The notes under the pieces were generated by a model. That model saw nothing but the letters and a program-made list of their open reading frames with translations. It did not search any database and was not told the origin of the DNA. Positions 26,010-35,135 of a stretch of 64,000 nt of DNA are shown piece after piece (the first letter of the stretch is position 1; each line of letters opens with the position of its first letter). The position numbers were made by a program, and so were the translations under genes. Source of the stretch: Collinsella sp. (lineage in GTDB: Bacteria > Actinomycetota > Coriobacteriia > Coriobacteriales > Coriobacteriaceae); assembly GCA_019419585.1 (NCBI GenBank), contig DXZQ01000009.1, positions 22,611 through 86,610 on the forward strand. Direction: 5' to 3'.

Positions 26010-26639
26010 TTACCCTCGCAGGTAGGCGATGGCGATTTGCGTACGGTTGCGCAGGCCCATTTTGGCCAGGATCGAGCTGATGTGGTTGCGCACCGTGCCT
26101 TCTCTCATATAAGCCGTGGCGGCAATCTCCTTGTTATCGAGGCCGCGGGCGATGAGCTCGGCGACTTCGAACTCGCGGTCGGTCAGACCGGCAAAGGCCG
26201 CGGGCCGGCGAGTCGCACCGGCCTCAGCGTTCGCCCCATCAAAATCGACATCTTCGATCGCCTTGCCCTCGAGCACGCGTTTGCCATCCATGACCTGCGC
26301 CAACGCTGGCGGAATGGCGGCGACATCGGTCTTGATCAGGTAACCGCGGGCGCCCAGCTTGAGCGCCGACACAATGTACTCGTCATCCGAGAATGTCGTC
26401 AGAAACACCACGCGTGCCGCGGGGTCGTGCTCAAGGATCTCGCGCGCCGCCGAAAGGCCGTCGCGCCCCGGCATCTGAATGTCGAGCAGCGCGATATCGG
26501 GTGCGAGTTCGGCGTAGAGTGCCACCGCGTCGTTGCCGTCGGCTCCGGTGCCCACCACTTCGATCTGCGGCTGGGCGCCCAGGATAATCTTGAGCGAATC
26601 GACTACCAAGCGGTCGTCGTCGACAACTATGAGCCTCAT
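26010..26639 (-). CDS. NarL/LuxR-family response regulator
   Basis: The 209-residue protein has a receiver domain (1-120) with the phosphorylation pocket DDD (8-10), Asp in LLDIQMPG and Lys in LIKTD. A C-terminal LuxR-type HTH (about 145-209) reads LTDREFEVAELIARGLDNKE then EGTVRNHISSILAKMGLRNR. Its start overlaps the stop of the histidine kinase gene by four bases, so the two form one two-component operon. The divergent ABC exporter genes at 27978-31305 are the natural target set, as in many Gram-positive NarL-type exporter systems. That link is inferred from position. Confidence 0.93.
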   Translation of the reverse strand: MRLIVVDDDRLVVDSLKIILGAQPQIEVVGTGADGNDAVALYAELAPDIALLDIQMPGRDGLSAAREILEHDPAARVVFLTTFSDDEYIVSALKLGARGYLIKTDVAAIPPALAQVMDGKRVLEGKAIEDVDFDGANAEAGATRRPAAFAGLTDREFEVAELIARGLDNKEIAATAYMREGTVRNHISSILAKMGLRNRTQIAIAYLRG

Positions 26640-27781
26640 CGGGCGTCATCTCCTTGCTGTTTGGGGACGGTGGCAAACACGCGCCAGCCGGGGGCGCCGG
26701 CGCGCAGGCCGGCGGTGAAGGTTCCGCCAAGCGCCTCGACGCGCTCACGCATGGAGACGAGCCCCATGCCTTCTGCGACGTTGCTGCTGCTCGCCGGGGT
26801 CGCGTCCGCGCCATCATCGGTAACGATGAGCTGGTAAAACGATGGATGCTCCATGCACCGCACGGTAATGGTTTTGGCATGGGCGTGGCGCATGGCGTTG
26901 GAAAGCGCCTCGCGCAGCACCGCCGCAAAGCAGTTGGCGACGTTGGCGGGCGCATGCTCGGCCAAAACCTCAAGCCCAATCTGCGGACCGCCGTCCGAGC
27001 GCGCGCCTTCAACGATGCGTTCGAGCTGCACGGAGAGGTTGGTCGCATTGTCGTTGAGCGCGTGGACGCTGGCGCGCACGAGCTGGAGCGCCTCGTCAAC
27101 GGTGTATTTGACGTCGGCGAAATCGGCGGCAACGCCGGGCTCGTTGGCATGGACCACGCGCAGGGCTTCGGTTTGAAGCGAAGCGCGCGTGAGCTGGTGG
27201 CCCACGTTATCGTGGATTTCGCGCGCGATGCGGGCGCGTTCGGCGAGCGTCGCGAGCTCGACTTCGTAGTCCTGGCGGTCGGCGAGGTCGCGGTTGCGTG
27301 CCTCGAGTGCCAGGGCGCGTTCTTGCAGCTTGTCGCGGGTGCGACGCATGCGTTCCTGTTCGCGCTCCAGCTGCGCGGTGCGCAGCGACAGCAACGTGGC
27401 GGCGACCGAAAGGATGGCGGTTAGCAGCAGCGTTCGGGTGGTGAGCGCGCCGCCGCGAAGGTCCGCGACGAGCGCACAGGCAAAGACAGCGCCGACACCC
27501 GGCGCGATCCAGGCGTGCTCACGGCGCACGCGTCGCGCGATGTCATAGAGGGCGAGGGGCGCAAACGGCACAAACGGCGGCACGAAGACAGCCGCGATGA
27601 CGTAGGCGTAGCTGCCGGCCTCGCTGGCGCGACGGGCGCGTTCTCCCTGCGCGACCTCGGCCAGTGCGGCGATGACAACGCCAAGGCAAAACGCCGCGAC
27701 CAGGCGAGCATCCACAGCAAGGCCCGTGGCGGCTGCGATGCAGCACGCCAGCACGATCGATTTGTCGAATAGCCTGTTCAT
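26636..27781 (-). CDS. Sensor histidine kinase (HisKA_3 type)
   Basis: The 381-residue membrane kinase has five or six hydrophobic helices in the first ~150 residues, a coiled linker (LEREQERMRRTRDKLQERAL), the HisKA_3 dimerisation box ARIAREIHDNVGHQLTRASL with the phospho-accepting His, and an HATPase_c domain with VTDDGAD and GMGLVSMRERVEALGG. There is no sizeable extracellular sensor loop, so it may sense the membrane or the partner transporter. The ATG at 27781 is followed by the first helix. The longer frame to 27826 would add a non-hydrophobic leader. It overlaps the response regulator gene and diverges from the ABC exporter operon. Confidence 0.9.
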   Translation of the reverse strand: MNRLFDKSIVLACCIAAATGLAVDARLVAAFCLGVVIAALAEVAQGERARRASEAGSYAYVIAAVFVPPFVPFAPLALYDIARRVRREHAWIAPGVGAVFACALVADLRGGALTTRTLLLTAILSVAATLLSLRTAQLEREQERMRRTRDKLQERALALEARNRDLADRQDYEVELATLAERARIAREIHDNVGHQLTRASLQTEALRVVHANEPGVAADFADVKYTVDEALQLVRASVHALNDNATNLSVQLERIVEGARSDGGPQIGLEVLAEHAPANVANCFAAVLREALSNAMRHAHAKTITVRCMEHPSFYQLIVTDDGADATPASSSNVAEGMGLVSMRERVEALGGTFTAGLRAGAPGWRVFATVPKQQGDDAR

Positions 27782-27846
27782 ACGGGTATTGTACGCGATG
27801 CCGCGCACGGGGGAGGCGCCACTCAAAGCAACCGTGACATTCCTCC

Positions 27847-27898
27847 CACGAGGCGGGGCGGTCGCGTCAGCAGGCTACGCGACCGCCCCGCACTCGTG
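27847..27898. repeat. Perfect long hairpin in the divergent promoter region
   Basis: The 15-bp stem 27853-27867 with 27877-27891 extends by CACGAG/CTCGTG after a one-base bulge. It lies between the divergent kinase and ABC genes. With no T-run and with upstream position for both genes it is unlikely to be a terminator. It may be a dispersed palindrome or an operator. Confidence 0.6.
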
Positions 27899-27977
27899 AC
27901 AAAGCTCACTGGTGCGCGCCGTCAGCTCCTGCGATGATGCAATCATACCGGGCCACAAGCAACAGAAGGGCCGCCTC

Positions 27978-28916
27978 ATGACAGACATCGTCCACGTCGA
28001 AAACCTCGTTAAGCGCTACGACGACCTTATTGCGCTCGACCACTTTAACCTGAGTATCGCCCCCGGCGAGATCTTTGGCCTGCTGGGCCCCAACGGCTCG
28101 GGCAAGACCACGTCCATCAACTGCATCCTGCAGCTGCTCGCCTACGACAAGGGCACCATCGAGCTGTTCGGCGAGCGCATGACGCCCGCCCGCTACGACC
28201 TCAAGCGCCGCATCGGTGTGGTGCCGCAGCAGGTGGCGGTGTTCGACGAGCTTACCGTGCGCGAGAACATCGACTATTTCTGCAGTCTCTACGTCAACGA
28301 CCGCAAGCGCCGCCGCGCGCTGGTGGACGAGGCGATCGACTTTGTCGGCCTGGGCGACTTTACCAAGTTCCGCCCTGGCAAGCTCTCGGGCGGCCTGGCG
28401 CGTCGTCTCAACATTGCCTGCGGCATCGCGCACAAGCCCGAGCTCATCTTTTTTGACGAACCCACGGTGGCGGTCGACCCGCAAAGCCGCAACGCCATCC
28501 TGGAGGGCATCTGCCGCCTGCGCGACGAGGGCGCCACGGTGGTGTATACCAGCCATTACATGGAGGAAGTCGAGCAGATCTGCAGCCGCATCATGATCAT
28601 GGACGGCGGCCGCGTGCTGGCGCAGGGCACTAACGACGAGCTCAAGCGCATGATTCAGATGGGCGAGAAGATTGTAATCGAGGTCGGCGAGGTTCCGAGT
28701 GCGGCGCTCGGTGCCGTCGCAAGCCTGCCGCACGTTCTGGACCTTTCGGCAACGGCGGGACAGCTCACGTTTTCGTGCGAAGCGAGCCCGCACAACCTGA
28801 CGGACATTCTCGATGCGCTGCGCTCGCATGACGTGCCGCTCGGCCGCATCTATTCCGAACCGCCGACCCTCAACGACGCGTTCCTCGAGATCACCGGCCG
28901 CGAGCTGCGCGACTAG
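27978..28916 (+). CDS. ABC transporter ATP-binding protein (exporter)
   Basis: The 312-residue ATPase has Walker A GPNGSGKTTS, the Q-loop region GVVPQQVAVFDELTV, the ABC signature LSGGLARRLNIACG (Leu where most have Gln), Walker B LIFFDEPT and the switch His in TSHYMEE. A C-terminal ~90-residue extension is typical of drug/antibiotic exporters of the CcmA/DrrA type. The ATG at 27978 has AGAAGG upstream. The longer frame starting at 27912 is less likely. It is the first gene of a three-gene exporter operon with two ABC-2 permeases, divergent from the two-component genes. Confidence 0.93.
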   Translation: MTDIVHVENLVKRYDDLIALDHFNLSIAPGEIFGLLGPNGSGKTTSINCILQLLAYDKGTIELFGERMTPARYDLKRRIGVVPQQVAVFDELTVRENIDYFCSLYVNDRKRRRALVDEAIDFVGLGDFTKFRPGKLSGGLARRLNIACGIAHKPELIFFDEPTVAVDPQSRNAILEGICRLRDEGATVVYTSHYMEEVEQICSRIMIMDGGRVLAQGTNDELKRMIQMGEKIVIEVGEVPSAALGAVASLPHVLDLSATAGQLTFSCEASPHNLTDILDALRSHDVPLGRIYSEPPTLNDAFLEITGRELRD

Positions 28917-28925
28917 GGGGCGGCC

Positions 28926-30113
28926 ATGTTCAACACCATCATCACCACAGTCAAGACGTTGCTGCGCCGGCCGAGCACGTGGGTCTGGGGCGCTCTCTTT
29001 CCTATCGCGCTTTCCACGATGTTCATGTTTATGTTTGCGGACCTCAGCTCCGACGGCACGGTCGACCCGGTGCCGGTTGCCGTCGTGGCGGACGAGGGCT
29101 GGAATGCCTCGACCTTTAAGGATGTGGCAGCTTCGCTTGCCAAGGCAGGCGACGATCAGCTGCTCGATGTGAGCGAGTACGAAGACTTGGCTGCCGCGCG
29201 CAAAGCGCTCAAGGCCGGCGAGGTCGCGGGCATCTATACGGTTGATGCCGCGGGCACGCCCAGGCTCACGCTGCTATCGAGTTACGACAGCTCGCGCGCC
29301 TCGTCGGTGCTTACCGACCGCAGCATCCTTGAAACGGTGGCAAGCTCGTATACGCAAAATGCCGAGCTCATGTCCCAGATTGCCCAGGACAACCCGACGG
29401 CGCTCGCCGATCCGGCGACGGTTGCGCGCGCTCTGTCGCTCGAGGGCGGAACCCGCCGCGTGAGCCTGACTCGTGCCACGCCCGATGGCACGGTCATCTA
29501 CTATTACGCGCTTTTTGGCCTGGTCGCGATGATGTCTGCCGAGTTTGCCGCCTTGAGCGTCGTCGATTTGCAGCCCAATCTGTCCGGCCTCGGCGCGCGC
29601 CGCTGCGTGGGCGGTCTTTCCAAGACGGCGTCGCTGGCCGGCATTTTTGTCGGCTCGTGGCTGGTTTCCTTTGCATCGATGGCGGTTGCGATCGGCTACG
29701 TGCGCCTGGTCGTGGGCGTCGACTTTGGCGGGCGCGAGGGGTTGTGCCTGCTGGGCGGCGCTGCTTCCGCGCTTGCCGCCACGGGCCTGGGGCTTTTTGT
29801 GGGCACGCTTCCCGTTAAGGGCGGCAAGGCATCCAAGTCGGGCATCCTCACGGGCTTTGCCACCACGTGCGCTTTGTTCGCCGGCCTCTACGGCGAGCCG
29901 GCGATGGCGCTTGCCGACGACGTCGCCCGCGCTTGTCCGGTCGAGTGCTGGCTCAACCCCGTCAAGCTCATCTGCGACATGTTCAATCGCCTGTATTTCT
30001 TTGAGGACCTGGGGCCCTTCGCTGTTCGCGCCGGCGCGCTCGTCCTGATGGCCCTGGTGTTTGTCGCCGCCGCTACGCTGATCTTTGGAAGGAGCCGCTA
30101 TGAGCACCTTTAA
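28926..30113 (+). CDS. ABC-2 type permease, first of two
   Basis: The 395-residue membrane subunit has an N-terminal helix (about 17-40), a long extracytoplasmic domain (about 45-195, including EYEDLAAARKALKAGEVAGI, typical of ABC-2 permeases of the DrrB/YhgE-like group) and five or six C-terminal helices. It lies nine bases after the ATPase gene and overlaps the next permease gene by 14 bases. Together the two permeases would form the transmembrane heterodimer of an exporter. The substrate is unknown. Confidence 0.88.
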   Translation: MFNTIITTVKTLLRRPSTWVWGALFPIALSTMFMFMFADLSSDGTVDPVPVAVVADEGWNASTFKDVAASLAKAGDDQLLDVSEYEDLAAARKALKAGEVAGIYTVDAAGTPRLTLLSSYDSSRASSVLTDRSILETVASSYTQNAELMSQIAQDNPTALADPATVARALSLEGGTRRVSLTRATPDGTVIYYYALFGLVAMMSAEFAALSVVDLQPNLSGLGARRCVGGLSKTASLAGIFVGSWLVSFASMAVAIGYVRLVVGVDFGGREGLCLLGGAASALAATGLGLFVGTLPVKGGKASKSGILTGFATTCALFAGLYGEPAMALADDVARACPVECWLNPVKLICDMFNRLYFFEDLGPFAVRAGALVLMALVFVAAATLIFGRSRYEHL

Positions 30114-31305
30114 GACTGCGCTTCGCATGGCGCTGGCGCACCCGTTCTACCTGCTCGTCTATACGGTGTTCATCTCGCTCATGGGCGTATTCATCGCGGC
30201 TTCGGTGAGCTGGAACTCGTCGCAGCTTACCGAGTACAAGCCCTACGACACCAACGTGATCGTGGTCGACCGCGACAATAGCGACCTTTCGCGGGCGCTT
30301 ACCAAGCACCTGGGCTCACGCTTTGACCTGGTCACGGGCATCGGCGACGACGCGTACGACCTTGCCGATGCGCTCTCCAAGAGCAACAGCGCCAAGGGCA
30401 GTGCCGATTGCGTGTTCTTTATCCCGGAGGGGTTTGAGGACGATCTTGTTGCAGCCGCCCGTGCGGGGGAGGCCCTGCCCAAGCTCGATGTGACCTACGG
30501 CGCTGGCACCATGGCGGCTGCGCTTTCGTCTGCCGAGGCCTCGCGCTGGATCTCGCTCGCGGGCGCCGCGGCGGCGCTTGAACCCGCTGCCTCCAACGGC
30601 GACGTCGCAAGGGCCGCCGAGCACGCGGCCGCAAAGCGCGCGGAGGTCCAGATCGAGCAGGTCAAGGTCGACTCGACTGCTGCTACCACGCTCGAGTCGT
30701 ACTTCAACTTTGGCGCGTACGCGATCATCTCGTCGGTCATCGTGTCGGTGGGACTGGTGTTCTCGGGCATGAACGAGCCCGAGCGCGTGCGCCGCATGGA
30801 TGCCAGCCCGGTCTCTGAGCGCCAGCGTTCGCTCGCTGTGTTCGCGGCCGCCGCCGTGCTCACCGTCTGCATCTGGCTCGTGTCGAGCATGATGGGCGTC
30901 GTGGGCTTTGCCAGCGCGGTTGCCGAGGTCGGCGTGGGTCGCGTGTGCCTGGCGCTGGCGGCAACGTTTGCCCTGGCGTGCACGCCGCTGGCCGTTGGCT
31001 TTACGCTGTCGAGCCTGGGCGCGCGCGAGGAGCTGCTCAACGGTGTGGGCAACCTGCTCGGCATGCTCATGACGTTTTTGGGCGGCGCCTGGATGCCGCT
31101 GTCGCTCATGGGCTCGGCCGTGCAGACGGTGGCGCACTTTGTGCCGACGTATTGGGTGAACGACGCGATCGGCAAGGCGCTCGCTTCGGACCTGACGTCT
31201 GCCGTGCTGGGCGACATCGCCTGCGACCTGGGCGTCACGGTGCTCTTCGCCGCTGCCATCGCCGCCGTAGGCCTAGCCCTCGCCCACAACAAATCTCACG
31301 CCTAG
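30100..31305 (+). CDS. ABC-2 type permease, second of two
   Basis: The 401-residue product has the same topology as its neighbour: helix near residues 15-40, an external domain with acidic and alanine-rich segments, and six C-terminal helices ending LALAHNKSHA. The ATG at 30100 has GGAAGGAGCC upstream within the end of the previous gene, and it overlaps that gene by 14 bases. A further upstream TTG at 30085 would put this site inside the gene. Last gene of the operon. Confidence 0.88.
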   Translation: MSTFKTALRMALAHPFYLLVYTVFISLMGVFIAASVSWNSSQLTEYKPYDTNVIVVDRDNSDLSRALTKHLGSRFDLVTGIGDDAYDLADALSKSNSAKGSADCVFFIPEGFEDDLVAAARAGEALPKLDVTYGAGTMAAALSSAEASRWISLAGAAAALEPAASNGDVARAAEHAAAKRAEVQIEQVKVDSTAATTLESYFNFGAYAIISSVIVSVGLVFSGMNEPERVRRMDASPVSERQRSLAVFAAAAVLTVCIWLVSSMMGVVGFASAVAEVGVGRVCLALAATFALACTPLAVGFTLSSLGAREELLNGVGNLLGMLMTFLGGAWMPLSLMGSAVQTVAHFVPTYWVNDAIGKALASDLTSAVLGDIACDLGVTVLFAAAIAAVGLALAHNKSHA

Positions 31306-31388
31306 CCACCTAGTCATTGGGGACAGTCTTTGCCGATTCGCCGGCAGGGCTGGCAGGGATTGTCCCAATATGTCGGCACTTGGGGACC

Positions 31389-31448
31389 ACTCATTGGGGA
31401 CAGACTTAAATGAGCGATTTCACTCATTTAAGTCTGTCCCCAATGAGT
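31389..31448. repeat. 26-bp perfect inverted repeat of the CATTGGGGAC family
   Basis: Arms 31389-31414 (ACTCATTGGGGACAGACTTA and on) and 31423-31448 enclose an 8-base loop. Partial copies of the same words flank it at 31315-31380 and recur at 34934-35040, 43408-43436 and 61446-61500. Confidence 0.88.
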
Positions 31449-31455
31449 AGGTTGG

Positions 31456-31490
31456 AAAATAGTTCGCGCACGTCGCTTAAAAATAGTTCA
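31456..31490. promoter_or_regulatory. Direct repeat AAAATAGTTC before the second ABC operon
   Basis: AAAATAGTTCGCGCACG and AAAATAGTTCACCTGGG are spaced 24 bp apart, about 60-90 bases upstream of the ATPase start. A possible -10 box TACTAT lies at 31499. Two same-orientation sites at near-integral helical spacing suggest a response-regulator site, but this is only inferred. Confidence 0.35.
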
Positions 31491-31545
31491 CCTGGGTTTA
31501 CTATTAGCCTAGAAAAGTGGCAGAAGGCTAACAACGGGGGATAGC

Positions 31546-32259
31546 ATGGCGACAAAGCGTGCCTACGTCCAGGTCAACGGACTCAAGAAACACTATGGCG
31601 ACGGTGATGCACGCCTGACGGTGCTCGACGGCATCGACACGTCCATCAACCGCGGCGAGATCTGCGTCATGCTGGGGCCCTCGGGCTCGGGCAAGTCGAC
31701 CTTTCTCAACCTGATCGGCGGCTTGGAGGATGCCGACGGCGGCTCCATCATGGTGGACGGCTGCGATCTCACGGCGCTCAAGCCCGCCGATCTGGGCGAG
31801 TACCGACGCCGCGAGCTGGGCTTTGTCTTCCAGTTCTACAACCTGGTGCCCGACCTTACCATCAAGGAAAACATCGAGGTCACGGCGCACCTGTCCAAAA
31901 ACCCGCTCAATGTCGACGATCTGCTGCGCTCGCTGGGCCTCTACGAGCACCGCAACAAGTTTCCGCGCCAGGTCTCAGGTGGCCAGCAGCAGCGCTGCGC
32001 CATCGGCCGTGCGCTCGTCAAAAATCCGGGCCTGCTGCTGTGCGATGAGCCCACGGGCGCGCTCGACTACAAGACATCCAAGGAAATCTTGCGGCTCATG
32101 GAGGATGTCAACCGCACCTACGGCTGCACCATCATCATTGTCACCCACAATGCCGCCATCGCGCGCATGGCAAATCGCGTGCTGCGCCTGCGCGACGGCC
32201 GCATCGTCGAGGACGAGCTCAACGAGTCGCCCGTTGCGGCCGCCGATCTCGATTGGTAG
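31546..32259 (+). CDS. ABC transporter ATP-binding protein (MacB/LolD type)
   Basis: The 237-residue ATPase has Walker A GPSGSGKSTF, Q-loop FVFQFYNLVPD, the signature VSGGQQQRCAIGRALVKNP, Walker B LLLCDEPTGALD and the switch His in IVTHN. The insertion-free length and the LLLCDEPTGALD motif place it in the MacB/LolD/BceA group, whose partner is an FtsX-like permease. That is exactly the next gene, nine bases downstream. Such pairs export or remove peptides and lipids from the membrane by mechanotransmission. Confidence 0.94.
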   Translation: MATKRAYVQVNGLKKHYGDGDARLTVLDGIDTSINRGEICVMLGPSGSGKSTFLNLIGGLEDADGGSIMVDGCDLTALKPADLGEYRRRELGFVFQFYNLVPDLTIKENIEVTAHLSKNPLNVDDLLRSLGLYEHRNKFPRQVSGGQQQRCAIGRALVKNPGLLLCDEPTGALDYKTSKEILRLMEDVNRTYGCTIIIVTHNAAIARMANRVLRLRDGRIVEDELNESPVAAADLDW

Positions 32260-32267
32260 GCGACGCC

Positions 32268-34934
32268 ATGACACCTCTCGCAAAACGTCTCCCGCGCGAG
32301 CTGCGCCGCAATATCGGCAAGTACCTGGGCATCTTTTTGCTTATGTGCGGAAGCATCGCCCTTACCTCGGGCTTTTTGCTCGCGGCGCATTCCATCGGCT
32401 GCCTCATTGATGACATGCGCGAAGACTACACGATTGAGGACGGCCGCGTAACTACCTCCTTCGAGGCCACCGACGAGCAGCTCAAGGCTGCCGAAGACGC
32501 GGCTGAGGACGTCGGCGGCGTTACGTTCTACAAGAACTTCTCTATCGACGCCATCATCAAAAAGGCGGCTGGCGACGACGGCACCAAGCGCACCCTGCGC
32601 ACCTACGCGCATCGCACCAAGGTTGACATTGCGTCCTACTGCGAAGGCAGGCAGCCAAAGGCGGACAACGAGGTGGCTATCGACCGCGTCTTTGCCACCA
32701 ATAACGACCTCGCCATCGGCGATAAGGTCGAGCTCGAGGGGCGCACCTACACCATCTGCGGCATCATGACGCAGCCCGATAGCCAGGCGTTGTTCCTCGA
32801 CAATTCGGACTTTACGGTGAACACCATCACGTATGGTGTCGCCGAGGTCACCGACGCCGGTTTTGCCGCGCTCGAGGATGCCGGCGGCGCGCCCGCCTAT
32901 ACGTACTCCTTTACCTTTAACGACCGCGACCTCTCCACCGCGGACCGCATTGATGCGGAGCAGGATATGGTCGAGGCGCTGACCGACGCCGATGCGCGCG
33001 TGGACGATCTGATCGATGCCGATTCCAACCAGGGCATTGGCTATGCGCGCGACGACGTGGACGGCGACTCCATGATGTGGATGACGTTGCTCAACATTAT
33101 CATCGTGATCATGGCATTTGTCTTTGTGGTGCTCACCGACGCCACCATCGAGGAGGAGAGCGCCATCATCGGCACGCTGCTCGCCAGCGGCTATCGCCGC
33201 CGCGAGATCGTGCTGCACTACCTGGCGCTTCCCGCCATCGTGGGCGTGCTCGCGGCACTTTTGGGCACCGCGCTCGGCGTTGCGTTCTTTACCGAGCCCA
33301 TGCGCGGTCTCTATTACGGTTCGTACAGCCTGCCGCCCTTCCAGGTGTACTGGAGCTGGGAGATCTTTGTGAAGTGCGCCGTGGTTCCCGCCGCCGCGCT
33401 CATCCTTATCACGCTGGTGGGCCTGCTTCGCAAGATGGGCAAGACGCCGCTGCAGTTCCTTCGCCACGAGGCGAGCGGCAAATCGGGCACCAAGCGTGGC
33501 CTGCAGCTGCCGGAGCGCATGGGCTTTGTTTCCCGCTTCCGCCTGCGCGTTTTCCTGCGCAACCTGGGCAACTTCGCCACGCTCTTCGTGGGCATTGCGT
33601 TTGCCTCGCTGCTGCTACTCTTTGGCCTGGCGATTCTGCCCACGATGACGCACTACGCGGACAACCTCGAGACGAGCCTGGTCGCCGAGCACCAGTACAC
33701 GCTCAAGGCTCCGCTGGAGCTCGAGGGCACTGTCGAGGAGCGCGAGCAGTGGTCGGCGCTCGAGCGCTTGCAGTCGATTGACGGTGCGCTGCTCTCCGCC
33801 GCCCAGGATGCCGATGACGAGCTTGACGACGCGGCCGATGCGGCGCAGACGGCAGCCGATGCCGCGACCGCATCTCCGTCTGCCGAGAGCCTGACCGCAG
33901 CGCAGGATGCGCTTGCCAAGGTCCAGGACAAGAAGGATGCGCTCTACGCGCGCCTTGACGATCTTGCCGATGCCCTCGGCTGCAACCGCGATGAGGCTAT
34001 CGATCTGATCGACAAGGCCTCTAAGATTGACACTGACAACGACGATATCCACCCGGTCAATACGACCGACAACGGCGCGGGCGCAATCGCGCAGGCCGAG
34101 AAATATGCCGTTTACCAGCTGCAGTACGACCGTGGCGACGGTAATGGCGAGGAGACGATTTCTGTCTACGGCATCTCGTCCGATTCGCGCTACTGGAAGG
34201 GCCTCAACATCGGCGATGGCCGCGTCGTCTCTGGCGGCGGTCTGCTCGATAAGTTTGGCTGGAGCGAGGGGCAGAAGGTCGAGCTTCGCGACAAGTACGA
34301 GGGCGAGCATTATTCCCTTGAGTACGCGGGTAAGGACTGCATCTGGGGCTCAAAGTCGGACATGAATATCTATATGAGCATCGATGACTTTAACGAGCTG
34401 TTCGACAACGATGCCGCCTACTTCAACGGCTATGTGAGCAACGAGAAGCTCGACCTCGACGCGCGCTACTTTGCCGGCGACACCACGCCCGACGACATGC
34501 GTGCTGTGGGCGACCAGTTCATCGGCATGATGAGCAAATTGATCGGCATGATGGTCGGGCTCGCGGTGTTTATCTTCCTGCTGTTTATGTATCTGCTGAC
34601 CAAGGCTGTTATCGACCATAGCGCCCGTTCGATCAGCTACATGAAAGTCTTTGGCTATCGCGATAGTGAGATCTCGCATCTGTACATCCGCTCGATCACG
34701 CTGTGCGTGGCGGCGTCGCTCGTGCTGAGCCTGCCGGTCATTATTGGCTCGCTCACGGCCATCTTCCGCTCGATGCTGCTCGCCTACAACGGCAATATCG
34801 AGATCTACGTGCCCGCTTGGTCCATGGCTGCATGCGTCGGCATTGGCTTTGCGACCTACCTGGTCGTGGCGCTGCTACACACGCGCTCTATCAAGCGCGT
34901 CAGCCTGGCCGAAGCCCTCAAGGTGCAGGAGTAG
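32268..34934 (+). CDS. FtsX-like ABC permease with coiled-coil extracytoplasmic domain
   Basis: The 888-residue permease has one N-terminal helix (about 20-45), an extracytoplasmic domain, three helices with a first FtsX domain (about 270-380), a fourth segment (around 435-460), a second large extracytoplasmic domain that is predicted coiled coil (DADDELDDAADAAQTAADAA), and three C-terminal helices with a second FtsX domain (about 755-885). This eight-to-ten-helix duplicated layout matches the large MacB-related permeases of Gram-positive bacteria that act on peptides or lipids. The ATG at 32268 gives only a short gap to the ATPase gene. An earlier start would overlap it. Confidence 0.9.
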   Translation: MTPLAKRLPRELRRNIGKYLGIFLLMCGSIALTSGFLLAAHSIGCLIDDMREDYTIEDGRVTTSFEATDEQLKAAEDAAEDVGGVTFYKNFSIDAIIKKAAGDDGTKRTLRTYAHRTKVDIASYCEGRQPKADNEVAIDRVFATNNDLAIGDKVELEGRTYTICGIMTQPDSQALFLDNSDFTVNTITYGVAEVTDAGFAALEDAGGAPAYTYSFTFNDRDLSTADRIDAEQDMVEALTDADARVDDLIDADSNQGIGYARDDVDGDSMMWMTLLNIIIVIMAFVFVVLTDATIEEESAIIGTLLASGYRRREIVLHYLALPAIVGVLAALLGTALGVAFFTEPMRGLYYGSYSLPPFQVYWSWEIFVKCAVVPAAALILITLVGLLRKMGKTPLQFLRHEASGKSGTKRGLQLPERMGFVSRFRLRVFLRNLGNFATLFVGIAFASLLLLFGLAILPTMTHYADNLETSLVAEHQYTLKAPLELEGTVEEREQWSALERLQSIDGALLSAAQDADDELDDAADAAQTAADAATASPSAESLTAAQDALAKVQDKKDALYARLDDLADALGCNRDEAIDLIDKASKIDTDNDDIHPVNTTDNGAGAIAQAEKYAVYQLQYDRGDGNGEETISVYGISSDSRYWKGLNIGDGRVVSGGGLLDKFGWSEGQKVELRDKYEGEHYSLEYAGKDCIWGSKSDMNIYMSIDDFNELFDNDAAYFNGYVSNEKLDLDARYFAGDTTPDDMRAVGDQFIGMMSKLIGMMVGLAVFIFLLFMYLLTKAVIDHSARSISYMKVFGYRDSEISHLYIRSITLCVAASLVLSLPVIIGSLTAIFRSMLLAYNGNIEIYVPAWSMAACVGIGFATYLVVALLHTRSIKRVSLAEALKVQE

Positions 34935-35040
34935 TCATTGGGGACGTTCTTAAACGACTAGTCGTTGGGGACAGTCTTTGCCGGATCGCCGGCTCGCCGG
35001 CCGGGCGGCAAGCACTCATTTAAGTCTGTCCCCAATGAGT
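34934..35040. repeat. CATTGGGGAC-family palindrome
   Basis: TCGTTGGGGACAG (from 34962) is the inverse of CTGTCCCCAATGA (to about 35038). Between them are GC-rich nested arms (CCGGATCGCCGGCTCGCCGG). It is the same family as 31389-31448. Confidence 0.75.
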
Positions 35041-35135
35041 GCCTAACGACTCGGTGTTGTGCTTGACTTCGACCCCGCTTTAACGGGTACCATCCTCTAT
35101 GTCTGTAACGCCATATAGACCGAGGGGATAGATCT

